From the NCBI GenBank assembly GCA_965213575.1, contig CBDBZN010000037.1, positions 1 to 64,000 on the forward strand: a stretch of 64,000 bases of DNA, in the 5' to 3' direction. The notes under the pieces were generated by a model. The model was not told the origin of the DNA, searched no databases, and saw only the letters and a list, made by a program, of their open reading frames with translations. This stretch comes from JAUHXS01 sp965213575 (GTDB lineage: Bacteria > Bacteroidota > Bacteroidia > Chitinophagales > JAUHXS01). The position numbers were made by a program, and so were the translations under genes. This document shows positions 17,359-26,652 of the stretch, in pieces (within the stretch, counting starts at the first letter, position 1; every line of letters starts with the position of its first letter).

Positions 17359-18663
17359 ATGCAGAACTACTTATTAATTATGGAGCTTTTTAATTCTTAT
17401 TGGATGATTATTGGTTTTTCAATAGTCATTATATTATCTTTTCTTTTCAATGTGCTTGCTAAAAAAGCCAACGTTCCCAGTGTGTTAATGTTGATTGTAT
17501 TAGGGTTTTTAATTAAAGAAGGACTTTATTTAATGGATATTCGCCTTCCGAACTTAAGAATACTGTTGGAGATTATTGGAGCAGTAGGGCTTATTATGAT
17601 TGTGCTGGAAGCCGCACTGGATCTGCATCTAAGACAGGATAAATCTGTAATGATTCTTAAGGCTTTTTCAATATCATTGATATTGTTACTGGCTACATCA
17701 GCCGTTATTACCTATATTTTCCACTACTTTTTAAGAATGGAAATGTTTGTAGCAATGATATATGCAGTTCCTCTTTCTATTATGAGTAGTGCCATTATTA
17801 TACCAAGTGTCGCCAGCATGACGGAGGATAATAAAGAGTTCATGATTTATGAGGCAACTTTTTCAGATATTTTAGGCATTATGTTGTTTTATTTTCTATT
17901 AGATACACAAGATATGTCAGGTGCTCAGGAAATATCTATTAATGTGACTTCTAATATCGGTATAACCATTATAGCATCTTTTATTTTGAGCTATTTGTTG
18001 GTTTTTTTATTTCAATATATAAGAGTTTTATCCGGCCGGCTATTCCTTATGGTAGCAGTATTAACCTTACTTTATTCAGTAGGGAAATTATTTCATCTCT
18101 CATCATTGCTAATCATATTAACCTTCGGGCTAGTATTAAATAACCAACAGGTATTTGTAAGAGGAGTGTTAAGAAAAATAATTAAGATTGAGGATATAAA
18201 AGATATATTAAGAGATTTCAAAACGCTTATAGAAGAAAGTTCTTTTGTTATTAGAACATTCTTCTTTCTACTTTTTGGACTTACAATCAACTTAGGAGGG
18301 CTTAATAATGTATTTATTTATTTCATTTGTATTGCTATACTTATCGTATTATACTTTATAAGATATATAAATCTCAAAATTATTACACATAATAAAGTCT
18401 TCCCTCTTTTATTTATAGCACCACGAGGCTTAATTACTATTTTACTTTTTTATGCAATACCTACAGAGTTACAAGATGCCCATTTTGATTCAAATATTAT
18501 ATTACTAGTTATACTCGCAACCAATATTATTATGATGATCGCATTGATGACAAGTGGTGCAAAATATGTAGAAATTGACAAAATGGAATTTGGCAGTATG
18601 TTAATGGATGATGAAGTAATGATGTCTAAACTTCCGGGATCAGTCGATAAAGAACTTGATTAA
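17359..18663 (+). CDS. cation:proton antiporter (CPA family)
   Basis: A 434-residue integral membrane protein with about 12 hydrophobic helices in the pattern of sodium/proton exchangers. Visible features are LAKKANVPSVLMLIVLGFLIKEG in the first helices, the AALDLHLR loop, PLSIMSSAIIIPSV and the late LFIAPRGLITILLFYAIP, which resembles the APRGL segment of NhaP-like proteins. A short hydrophilic C-tail follows. It probably exchanges Na+ or K+ for protons at the inner membrane; ion specificity cannot be read. An alternative ATG at 17380 (MELFNSYW) removes seven residues and is equally plausible. Confidence 0.85.
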   Translation: MQNYLLIMELFNSYWMIIGFSIVIILSFLFNVLAKKANVPSVLMLIVLGFLIKEGLYLMDIRLPNLRILLEIIGAVGLIMIVLEAALDLHLRQDKSVMILKAFSISLILLLATSAVITYIFHYFLRMEMFVAMIYAVPLSIMSSAIIIPSVASMTEDNKEFMIYEATFSDILGIMLFYFLLDTQDMSGAQEISINVTSNIGITIIASFILSYLLVFLFQYIRVLSGRLFLMVAVLTLLYSVGKLFHLSSLLIILTFGLVLNNQQVFVRGVLRKIIKIEDIKDILRDFKTLIEESSFVIRTFFFLLFGLTINLGGLNNVFIYFICIAILIVLYFIRYINLKIITHNKVFPLLFIAPRGLITILLFYAIPTELQDAHFDSNIILLVILATNIIMMIALMTSGAKYVEIDKMEFGSMLMDDEVMMSKLPGSVDKELD

Positions 18664-18780
18664 TTTGGCTGATTCGCCGTTCTGTTGGCGAGTTCTGTGT
18701 CAGCAGAATGGAGCAGAATCCTCACATTACTTTCAGCTGATTTTTTAAAATTTTAAGTTATTGGTGATATGTTTCTCTAG

Positions 18781-18910
18781 GCACATTCGCAAGTAGAAAT
18801 CATTGCAAAAATAACCCCGATATTAGGCTTTTTTGATTATAATCGGGGTGATTTACACCTACAAATTTCATTGAACATCTTGGTATCATTCATTTTTCTT
18901 ACTTGCGAAT
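18781..18910. repeat. inverted repeat bounding a convergent terminator region
   Basis: ATTCGCAAGTA at 18785-18795 is the exact reverse complement of TACTTGCGAAT at 18900-18910. The longer word GCACATTCGCAAGTA (18781-18795) recurs in inverted orientation at 26638-26652, also at a gene 3' end. Confidence 0.65.
18814..18849. terminator. bidirectional hairpin terminator
   Basis: ACCCCGATATTA pairs with TAATCGGGGT around a T-rich loop, between the convergent antiporter and M3 peptidase genes. It is the only strong GC hairpin in the gap. Confidence 0.6.
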
Positions 18911-18918
18911 TTCCCTCT

Positions 18919-20646
18919 TTAATCAAGCTTATTAAGCTCATCTTTCAAAAAAGACACTAAATCTTCAATATAAGCTTTAGAGAAGTCAAACTTGATTCCG
19001 GCAGTTTCATATATTTCAGGAATGGTTTTAGTATATCCTAACATTAAGGCAGCTTTATAATTTTGGATAGCTTGTTTTTTATTTTCTTTAAATTGTTTCC
19101 ACATAGCCACAGCACCAAGTTGAGCCATGCCGTATTCTATGTAATAAAAAGGAACTGTAAAAATATGAAGCTGTTTTTGCCATAAATTTTTAAAACTTTT
19201 TTGATGGCCGCTCCAATTGACAATATCAGAAGAAAAATCTTGATAAATATTTACCCAAGCATCTTCTCTTTCACTAATTGTATGGCCAGGATGGGTATAT
19301 ACCCAATGTTGAAATTTATCTACTGTAGCGATCCAAGGTAATATTTCCAAGATATGTTCTAATTGCGTTTTTTTAGCTCTTTTTAAATCTTCTGCGTTAT
19401 CAAAGAAAATATCCCAATGTTCCATTGAAAATAATTCCATAGTCATGGAGGCTAATTCAGCTACCTCAGAAGTAGTTTGCTTAAAATCGTATAACTCATA
19501 TTGGTTGGTCAAAAATGAGTGAATAGCGTGCCCACCTTCATGCACCATTACTTTAAGATCACTAACTGAGCCAATAGCATTCATGAAAATGAAGGGTATT
19601 CCTGTTTCTGCCAAAGGATAATTATATCCGCCCGGTGCTTTACCTTTTCTAGAAAAAAGGTCCAAATGCTTCATTTTATCCATTGTTTGGATACATTCTC
19701 CAAAAAACGGATCAAGTTTATTAAAACATTCAATTGTTTTACTAACTAATTCATCTCGAGTTTCGAACGCTTTAAGCGCCGGTTTGCCTGTTGGGTCTAC
19801 TTCCAAATCCCAAGGCTTAAGCGTTTCTAAGCCAAGTAGTTCTTTTCTGGTTTTTAAAAATGTTTCGTTTAGAGGTACAATAAGTTCTTTAATAGAGTTG
19901 TGAAAGTCAAAGCAATCTTCAGGCGTATAATCAAACCTATTAAGTGACTTGAACTTATAATCTCGATAATTAGCAAAATCTGCATTTTTTGCAATTTGAT
20001 CTCGAATATCTACCAAGTCAGAAAATAAATGATTAAAAGTATCTCGTTCTTTTAACCTGCAAGTTTGTATTTTCTCAAAAATCTCTTTCCTGACTTCTCG
20101 GTCATTATCTTTTAAATACTTAGCTGCTTCTTGTAAAGTGAGTTCTTTTCCATTATACTCAATAGAAAAACTTCCACTTAATTGGGTGTATTCTTTTTCC
20201 TTGATGTTTAATTGTGTTTGCAAGGAAATATTTTCGTCCCTGAAAAGGTCACTTGCTTGCTTAGTACTTCTAATCATAGGGAAATACACTGCAGCATCTA
20301 AGTGGTCAATAAATGGAGAGGTTATGAATTTTTGATTAAGTTGATTTGAGATAGGTGCAACATTCGGTTTGATGTTTGTTATAAAATCATTATATTGTTT
20401 TGACACATCCTCATCCGCAGTATTGCAAGTCATTTTGATATAGAGCCAAGCTATATACTCCGCAACTGCTGAATCCACCTCATCACGTTTCAATAACCAT
20501 TTTTCTAAGTCAGCCGTAGAATCTATTTCTTCTTCAAGTAAAGATTTATAATAAGGTTTTAATTCTTCCCAGTTGTTAGGAATTAAAGAGTTTGGAATAA
20601 ATGTTCTTTGTTTGGTAGGCGAAGGGGGAGCAATAGTGCTTTCCAT
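18919..20646 (-). CDS. M3 family oligoendopeptidase (PepF-like)
   Basis: Cytosolic zinc metallopeptidase that trims short peptides. It is 575 residues, normal length and intact. The zinc motif VHEGGHAIHSF (HExxH as HEGGH) lies near residue 366 and the third ligand in the TSEVAELASMTMELFS helix about 25 residues on. The N-terminal helical domain is typical of oligoendopeptidase F, with YRDYKFKSLNRFDYT. The gene follows the DUF5606 gene by 14 bp on the same strand. Confidence 0.92.
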   Translation of the reverse strand: MESTIAPPSPTKQRTFIPNSLIPNNWEELKPYYKSLLEEEIDSTADLEKWLLKRDEVDSAVAEYIAWLYIKMTCNTADEDVSKQYNDFITNIKPNVAPISNQLNQKFITSPFIDHLDAAVYFPMIRSTKQASDLFRDENISLQTQLNIKEKEYTQLSGSFSIEYNGKELTLQEAAKYLKDNDREVRKEIFEKIQTCRLKERDTFNHLFSDLVDIRDQIAKNADFANYRDYKFKSLNRFDYTPEDCFDFHNSIKELIVPLNETFLKTRKELLGLETLKPWDLEVDPTGKPALKAFETRDELVSKTIECFNKLDPFFGECIQTMDKMKHLDLFSRKGKAPGGYNYPLAETGIPFIFMNAIGSVSDLKVMVHEGGHAIHSFLTNQYELYDFKQTTSEVAELASMTMELFSMEHWDIFFDNAEDLKRAKKTQLEHILEILPWIATVDKFQHWVYTHPGHTISEREDAWVNIYQDFSSDIVNWSGHQKSFKNLWQKQLHIFTVPFYYIEYGMAQLGAVAMWKQFKENKKQAIQNYKAALMLGYTKTIPEIYETAGIKFDFSKAYIEDLVSFLKDELNKLD

Positions 20647-20660
20647 ATGTAAGATAAAAT

Positions 20661-21242
20661 TTATTTTTTTACAGGAGCCTTTCTAGGCTTAACAGTTGTT
20701 TTCGAGTTGGTTACTTTTGCTTTGGCCGGCTTTTTTTCAATAGCAGACTTTTTTGCAGGTTTCTTTGAAGTGCTTTTTTTATCGGAATCTTTTGAACCAG
20801 TTGTTTTCTTAGTTGAATCTTCCTCTTCTCCTTTTTTCTTTGACTCTTTTTTAGGAGTGATCAGTTTATTTTTATCTAAAATAGTATACCATTTAAGCAA
20901 TTTTTTTATGTCGCTAATGTATACACGTTCTGTGTCATAGTCAGGCACGATAGAAGTAAAATACTTTTTTAACTCAGCGTCTGATGAAGTAGCATCTACA
21001 GGAGGATTGGTAGCTGCTTGTTTTTTTATTTCTCTCAATACATCATCTAAAGGTTGATTATCTTTTGCAGTATAAATAGAAATATTATCTAAAGAAGTGA
21101 ATGTATGCAACCGGTTAGAAACAAATTTTGAAGGAGCATCTTTTTCGCCTATTTGGCAAACAACCATCCCATTGGGACGTTGAGCAACAGATTTATATAG
21201 GCCACTTAGCCCACTTACCGATACTATTTCGCTAAAATCCAT
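20661..21242 (-). CDS. DUF5606 domain protein with Lys/Ala-rich histone-like tail
   Basis: The first 130 residues match the Bacteroidota DUF5606 domain: SEIVSVSGLSGLYKSVAQRP near 3-22, a FVSNRLHTFTSLDNISIYT strand, and a helix ending KKLLKWYTIL. The function of the domain is unknown to me. From about residue 127 to 193 the chain is almost entirely Lys, Ala, Ser, Thr, Pro and Glu, with units such as KKPAKKSAIEKKPAKAK, resembling histone H1 or bacterial H1-like tails. It may bind DNA, RNA or acidic partners. It is likely co-transcribed with the M3 peptidase gene downstream and diverges from uvrB. Confidence 0.8.
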   Translation of the reverse strand: MDFSEIVSVSGLSGLYKSVAQRPNGMVVCQIGEKDAPSKFVSNRLHTFTSLDNISIYTAKDNQPLDDVLREIKKQAATNPPVDATSSDAELKKYFTSIVPDYDTERVYISDIKKLLKWYTILDKNKLITPKKESKKKGEEEDSTKKTTGSKDSDKKSTSKKPAKKSAIEKKPAKAKVTNSKTTVKPRKAPVKK

Positions 21243-21332
21243 ATTTTTGTAAATGATTATTGTACATTCAATATTGAAAGATTACCAAAATTAATAATTT
21301 ATTTATTAAACCTACATTTATAGCGGGAAAAT

Positions 21333-23357
21333 ATGCTTTTTAAATTAGTATCAGACTATACTCCTCAAGGAGATCAGCCACAAGCTATAAGCGAGTTGGT
21401 AAAAGGTATACGTGCTCAAGAATCAGCGCAAACTTTATTGGGCGTTACCGGCTCCGGAAAGACCTTTACTATTGCTAATGTTATTGAGCAAGTACAAAAA
21501 CCCACCTTGATTTTAAGCCATAATAAAACATTAGTGGCACAGCTTTATGGAGAGTTTAAACAATTTTTTCCGGAGAACGCAGTAGAGTATTTTGTTTCTT
21601 ATTATGATTACTATCAGCCCGAAGCTTATATACCTACCAGTAATACTTATATTGAAAAAGATCTGTCCATTAATGAAGAAATTGAGAAGCTGAGGCTAAA
21701 AGCAAGCTCATCGTTATTGTCCGGCAGAAGGGACATTATTGTAGTGGCATCAGTTTCTTGTATCTACGGCATGGGAAATCCTAGAGATTATAAAAATGGT
21801 ATTATTAGGATAGCAGTGGGAGATACTATAGGAAGGAATCAATTTTTATATAAATTAGTGGATAGCCTTTATCATAGAACAACAGGAGAATTTAAAAGAG
21901 GTAATTTTAGGGTACAGGGAGATACAGTCGATATCTTTTTACCTTATGCAGATCATGCAATTAAGATAATATTTTTTGGAGATGAGATTGAAACAATAGA
22001 AACTTTTAATCCTGAAGATGGAAGTAAATTGGATGAGTTAGATCATACTGCTATTTTTCCGGCAAATTTATATGTCGCAGATAAAAGTAGTTTTTCCAAC
22101 GCAATTGCTGAGATACAAGATGAACTTCATGCACAATTTGAATATTATAAGTCTATCGGTAAACATTTAGAGGCTAAAAGACTGAAAGATAAAGTGGAAT
22201 ATGATATTGAAATGATAAAAGAATTAGGGTATTGTTCAGGAATTGAGAATTACTCTCGATTTTTAGACAGGCGAAGCCCCGGTGACCGTCCGTTTTGTTT
22301 GATCGATTATTTTCCTGATGATTTTTTATTAGTAGTAGATGAAAGCCATGTTACTGTACCTCAAGTATCTGCTATGTATGGAGGTGACCGGTCTAGAAAA
22401 ATGAATTTAGTAGAATATGGTTTTAGATTGCCTTCTGCTTTGGATAACCGCCCGTTAAGTTTTTCTGAATTTGAAAACGTTGTCCGGCAAAAGATCTTCG
22501 TGAGTGCAACTCCGGCAAAGTATGAACTGGAGCAATCAGAAGGAGTTGTAGTAGAACAGATTGTGAGACCGACCGGACTATTAGATCCGATTATTGAAGT
22601 CAGGCCTTGTTTAAATCAAATTGATGACTTATTAGAAGAGATAGATGAAAGGGTTAAAGTAAATGAAAGGGTCTTAATCACTACACTAACCAAGCGAATG
22701 GCAGAGGAACTGACAGAATATATGGTGAATTTAAACATAAAATGCCGGTATATTCACTCTGAAGTAGATACTTTAGAAAGGGTGGAAATACTTAGAGACT
22801 TAAGATTAGGTAAATTTGATGTGTTAGTCGGCATTAATCTCTTAAGGGAAGGGTTGGATTTGCCTGAAGTCTCTTTAGTAGCGATTTTAGATGCTGATAA
22901 AGAAGGATTTTTACGAAATGATCAGTCTTTAACACAAACTGCAGGCCGAGCCGCACGGAACGTTAATGGAATGGTGATCATGTATGCAGATAAAGTTACG
23001 GGCTCTATGCAGCGTACAATTGATGAGACAAATCGAAGAAGAGAAAAGCAAATTGCATACAATATTAAACATAGTATTACACCTACAACGGTAACCAAGA
23101 GTAGGGAGCAAATCATTAAACAAGCTTCTGTCCTTAATATTAAATCCGGTAATCAATCCGTTTACGATGATACTGAAAGTATTAGCTTAGTGGCTGATCC
23201 TGTGATTCAGTATATGACCAAGGAGCAATTAGAAAAAACCATTCAAAAAACTAAAAAAGAAATGGAAAAAGCAGCCAAACAAATGGATTTTATGGAAGCT
23301 GCCAGATTAAGAGATGAAATGTTTGAGTTGCAAAAATTAAAAGAAAGTAAAGAATGA
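21333..23357 (+). CDS. uvrB: excinuclease ABC subunit B
   Basis: Damage-verification helicase of nucleotide excision repair, loaded by UvrA and recruiting UvrC. It is 674 residues and intact. The Walker A GVTGSGKT is near residue 38; the beta-hairpin region YYDYYQPEAYIP is near 91; the DEAD-type box appears as VVDESHVTVPQ; the late helicase motif is QTAGRAARN. The C-terminal UVR motif QLEKTIQKTKKEMEKAAKQM contacts UvrC. The stop overlaps the rlmN start (ATGA), so the two are translationally coupled. Confidence 0.97.
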   Translation: MLFKLVSDYTPQGDQPQAISELVKGIRAQESAQTLLGVTGSGKTFTIANVIEQVQKPTLILSHNKTLVAQLYGEFKQFFPENAVEYFVSYYDYYQPEAYIPTSNTYIEKDLSINEEIEKLRLKASSSLLSGRRDIIVVASVSCIYGMGNPRDYKNGIIRIAVGDTIGRNQFLYKLVDSLYHRTTGEFKRGNFRVQGDTVDIFLPYADHAIKIIFFGDEIETIETFNPEDGSKLDELDHTAIFPANLYVADKSSFSNAIAEIQDELHAQFEYYKSIGKHLEAKRLKDKVEYDIEMIKELGYCSGIENYSRFLDRRSPGDRPFCLIDYFPDDFLLVVDESHVTVPQVSAMYGGDRSRKMNLVEYGFRLPSALDNRPLSFSEFENVVRQKIFVSATPAKYELEQSEGVVVEQIVRPTGLLDPIIEVRPCLNQIDDLLEEIDERVKVNERVLITTLTKRMAEELTEYMVNLNIKCRYIHSEVDTLERVEILRDLRLGKFDVLVGINLLREGLDLPEVSLVAILDADKEGFLRNDQSLTQTAGRAARNVNGMVIMYADKVTGSMQRTIDETNRRREKQIAYNIKHSITPTTVTKSREQIIKQASVLNIKSGNQSVYDDTESISLVADPVIQYMTKEQLEKTIQKTKKEMEKAAKQMDFMEAARLRDEMFELQKLKESKE

Positions 23358-24409
23358 CGACCGAGAAAAAAATAGATATTCGAAGTCTAACGATGAAAGA
23401 TTTACAGGCTGTAATGGAGCAACTTCAGCAGCCGAAGTTCAGAGCAAAGCAAATATATCATTGGCTATGGAAAAAAAGCGCTACGTCATTTACGCATATG
23501 AAGAATTTGCCGGCCGATTTGGTTTTAAAACTGCAGGAGAAATATGCGATCAATAACTTGAAAATCGACCAGAAGCAAATAAGTAATGACGGTACAATTA
23601 AATTAGGTTTTAAATTATATGATGAATATTTGGTTGAAGGTGTATTGATACCTGCAGATGACAGGATGACTGCATGCGTATCTTCACAAGTAGGCTGTAG
23701 CTTAAGTTGTAAATTTTGTGCTACAGGATATATCAGTCGTAAAAGAAATTTAAATTTCGACGAAATATACGATCAAGTAGTGTTGATCCAAAAAGAAGCT
23801 AAAGAACAATATGGTAAGGAATTGACCAACATCGTATTTATGGGAATGGGCGAGCCATTATTAAATTACAAAAACCTCTTAGCAGGCATTGATAAAATCA
23901 CTGCTGCTGACGGATTAGCTATTTCCCCTAAACGCATAACAGTATCTACGGTAGGTATCTCTAAAATGATACAGAAATTGGCTGATGATCAGGTTAAATT
24001 TAGATTAGCATTGTCGCTTCATGCTGCAGATGATAAAAAGAGAAGTGAGATCATGCCTATCAATGATCAAAACTCTTTACATTCATTGCAAGAAGCTTTG
24101 AAGTATTTTTATGATAAAACAAAAACTAAAGTTACATTTGAATATATTCTTTTTGATCAATTTAATGATACTGAAGAAGATGCAATTAAATTAGCTGCTT
24201 TTTGTAAAGATATTTCATCCAAAGTAAACATCATTGAGTATAATCCTATCGAACAAGCTAGTTTTAAGAAACCGGACCGTAAACGATTAGACAGTTTTAA
24301 TCGTTTTTTAATAAATCAAGGTGTTTTTGTAAGTGTGCGTCAGAGTAGAGGTAAAGATATAGATGCAGCGTGTGGGCAACTCGCTAACAAAAAGTCGATT
24401 AGTACTTAA
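23354..24409 (+). CDS. rlmN: dual-specificity 23S rRNA/tRNA adenine-C2 methyltransferase
   Basis: Radical SAM enzyme methylating A2503 of 23S rRNA and A37 of some tRNAs. It is 351 residues. The iron-sulfur cluster cysteines are C115, C119 and C122 in GCSLSCKFCATG. The N-terminal helical domain contains KFRAKQIYHWLWKK, the GMGEPLLNY motif follows, and the C-terminal resolving Cys lies in DIDAACGQL. It overlaps uvrB by four bases. Confidence 0.96.
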   Translation: MTTEKKIDIRSLTMKDLQAVMEQLQQPKFRAKQIYHWLWKKSATSFTHMKNLPADLVLKLQEKYAINNLKIDQKQISNDGTIKLGFKLYDEYLVEGVLIPADDRMTACVSSQVGCSLSCKFCATGYISRKRNLNFDEIYDQVVLIQKEAKEQYGKELTNIVFMGMGEPLLNYKNLLAGIDKITAADGLAISPKRITVSTVGISKMIQKLADDQVKFRLALSLHAADDKKRSEIMPINDQNSLHSLQEALKYFYDKTKTKVTFEYILFDQFNDTEEDAIKLAAFCKDISSKVNIIEYNPIEQASFKKPDRKRLDSFNRFLINQGVFVSVRQSRGKDIDAACGQLANKKSIST

Positions 24410-24458
24410 ATATGATAAAAGAATATTTAAAATTATCTTTATGATATAAATTATAGTA

Positions 24459-25283
24459 ATGAATAAGTTTCTTGCAACTTTTTTCTTGATTCCTTTGCTT
24501 TTTCCTATACTGGTTAAAGCCCAGCCTCCCGGTTTTGAAAATAGAGATTATGGACCCTCTCCTAATTCGTTGCCTTATTTTCGAGGCTACCAACCTCCTA
24601 AAGAGACAGATATGCTATTTGATCTCGAAAAAATTACCACCTTTGAAACGCTCATCCAACAAGCTTTTGCATTTGGTGTATACAGCTCAGATTTATGTTA
24701 TATATCTAAGATAGGAAATCCTTCAAAAGGCACAGCCTATATAGATGCTATGACTAATTTAACTTTTAAAATGGGATTGCGTAATATTTTTAGACAAACT
24801 ATTGTGGAAGAATATATCAAAGATCGTGCTAGTAAAGATGCTTTACAATATGCTTATAGTCAATCTGTATCTACTTGTAATGAAGCTTTAATCCTATCTA
24901 AAAAATATGAGGAATCAGCTATGATGATAAGTGGTGCTTGGTTAGAAGCATTGTATATTAATTTGAAACTTTATGAAAGTACCAACGATAAACTATATGC
25001 TAATAGAGCAGTAGAACAGAAATTTGCTTTGGAACAAATCATAAAATGCCTTAATCAGTTCAATGACAAAACCATAGAAAAAATGAATAAAGATATGATA
25101 GGATTACAAGCTATATATGATGAGGCCACTCTGGAAGTTAAAAATGCTACTAATATTACCGATGCAGAATCGGGACAAACTACTGTAGGGGGTAAGAATG
25201 TGATCAAATTGCCAACAAAGTCAATTGAAGAACTGGCCGGTAAAGTAGCTATTATTAGAAGTAAATGGTTAGCTAAGGAATAA
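24459..25283 (+). CDS. exported conserved-type protein of unknown function
   Basis: Not recognised. The 274-residue product has a signal peptide (residues 1-21, ending VKAQ) and is mostly helical. Its middle has repeated Tyr/Ala-rich helices (FAFGVYSSDLCYISKIGNPS; ALQYAYSQSVSTCNEAL; SAMMISGAWLEALYINLKLY) that look like a small helical-bundle or TPR-like fold. It is likely periplasmic or lipid-anchored, though I see no lipobox Cys. The 49-bp gap to rlmN leaves co-transcription open. Confidence 0.6.
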   Translation: MNKFLATFFLIPLLFPILVKAQPPGFENRDYGPSPNSLPYFRGYQPPKETDMLFDLEKITTFETLIQQAFAFGVYSSDLCYISKIGNPSKGTAYIDAMTNLTFKMGLRNIFRQTIVEEYIKDRASKDALQYAYSQSVSTCNEALILSKKYEESAMMISGAWLEALYINLKLYESTNDKLYANRAVEQKFALEQIIKCLNQFNDKTIEKMNKDMIGLQAIYDEATLEVKNATNITDAESGQTTVGGKNVIKLPTKSIEELAGKVAIIRSKWLAKE

Positions 25284-25413
25284 ATCTTAAAAAAGATTTA
25301 TAATATATATATCAATTCTATAAGGCACACATCATGAGGCGTATATATATTCAGTAATATACATAATTTCCTAATACCCTTTTTGCTGTAGTAAAAGTTA
25401 GCGTTTTATCTTA

Positions 25414-25421
25414 TATCTTTG
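25414..25421 (+). promoter_or_regulatory. -7 box (TATCTTTG) for the desaturase gene
   Basis: A perfect TAnnTTTG octamer 85 bp before the ATG, implying a leader of about 75 bases in which I see no structure. No clear -33 TTG. Confidence 0.4.
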
Positions 25422-25505
25422 TGAACTTAATAGATTTATAATGGGTTAAAATTAAAATGTAGTAGAAGCCCTTAAACCTTTAAAAATCCAACACTATAAA
25501 AAATT

Positions 25506-26231
25506 ATGGAAGTAGTTATCTTTTTTATTGCCCACTGGTATTTATCACTTTTTTGCCAGACTTTTTTTCATCATAGATATTCTGCACACAGAATGTTTAC
25601 TATGTCAAAAGGCTGGGAGAAGTTTTTTTATGTATGCACCTATATTTTCCAAGGGGCATCTTTCTTAAGTCCACGGGCTTATGGTATTCTTCACCGGTTG
25701 CATCATGCTCATGCAGATACAGAAAATGACCCGCATTCTCCAAAATATGATGAAAATATTTTTAAAATGATGTGGAAGACAAAAAGCATCTATAATGATA
25801 TATTACATGACAGGGCAGATGTAGATGAAAAATATAAAAAGAACCTTCCGAATTGGGATTTTATTGAAAAATTAGGTGACCAATGGTTGTCGAGATTATT
25901 TTGGGCTTTTGTATATATTGGTTTTCATGTTTATTTTATTGATATGCCCGAGCAATGGTATTTGTATTTATTTTTACCTTTTCACTTTGTCATGGGGCCT
26001 TTTCATGGAGCAATCATCAACTGGTATGCGCATTTATTCGGATACAGAAATTATGAAGTAAGTGATACTTCTAAAAATATGTGGCCTATAGAAGTAATTA
26101 TGTTAGGTGAAGGGTTGCATAACAATCATCATGCACGAGGAAATAATCCAAATTTTGGTTACGCAAAATGGTATGAGTTTGATCTGGCTTATCCTTTTAT
26201 ATGGCTGTTTAATAAACTTTCATATCATTAG
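25506..26231 (+). CDS. acyl-CoA / fatty acid desaturase
   Basis: Membrane di-iron desaturase introducing a double bond into acyl chains, so adjusting membrane fluidity. It is 241 residues. The three histidine boxes are visible: HHRYSAH near residue 21, HRLHHAHAD near 64 and HNNHHAR near 208. Hydrophobic segments lie between them. It lacks the long N-terminal region of animal delta-9 desaturases and resembles short bacterial members. It stands alone with its own promoter box and is followed by a strong terminator. Confidence 0.88.
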   Translation: MEVVIFFIAHWYLSLFCQTFFHHRYSAHRMFTMSKGWEKFFYVCTYIFQGASFLSPRAYGILHRLHHAHADTENDPHSPKYDENIFKMMWKTKSIYNDILHDRADVDEKYKKNLPNWDFIEKLGDQWLSRLFWAFVYIGFHVYFIDMPEQWYLYLFLPFHFVMGPFHGAIINWYAHLFGYRNYEVSDTSKNMWPIEVIMLGEGLHNNHHARGNNPNFGYAKWYEFDLAYPFIWLFNKLSYH

Positions 26232-26352
26232 GTTCAGAAGGCCTGCTACGCCTACTAGTTTTTTTGAATAGGACTTTCTAACCCTTGCTTAGGCAGATTC
26301 ATATAGTGCCAAAACTATTGGCTTGATTGGCATTAAAGAAAATTTGGCAGTA

Positions 26353-26399
26353 AAAACTACCTCGATTTTGATATAGTTTAAATATCGAGGTAGTTTTTT
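26353..26399 (+). terminator. intrinsic terminator after the desaturase gene
   Basis: AAAACTACCTCGAT pairs perfectly with ATCGAGGTAGTTTT (14 bp, loop of about 17), followed by a T run. It lies about 120 bp past the stop. Confidence 0.85.
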
Positions 26400-26419
26400 A
26401 GCAATATTTATTTATATAC

Positions 26420-26652
26420 TTTTTTCTTGAAAAAAAAGTAAGCAAAAATTCAAGGCTTATTTTTCTTACAAACAATCTCAGAAATGCCTCCCGCAACAGC
26501 AGAAACTATCCCGATAAATCGGAATTCGAATCCGCCAACTGGCGGATTGTTTTTTATGCTTCGCAATTTCGAGATTGTAGTTGCTTGAAAAAAGGGCCGT
26601 TTCCCCACCCAGAGATGTAGAATTTTAAAAAACTGTTTACTTGCGAATGTGC
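26420..26652. repeat. patchwork of intergenic repeat-like elements
   Basis: The second half of the 421-bp gap between the desaturase and TonB receptor genes holds no gene. It contains a TTCTTGAAAAAAAAGTAAGC element followed by AAAAATTCAAGG, a CCCGATAAATCGG partial palindrome, a perfect AATCCGCCAACTGGCGGATT hairpin (26529-26548) with a T run, and TACTTGCGAATGTGC at the right end. I recall similar elements dispersed in Bacteroidota genomes. Confidence 0.5.
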
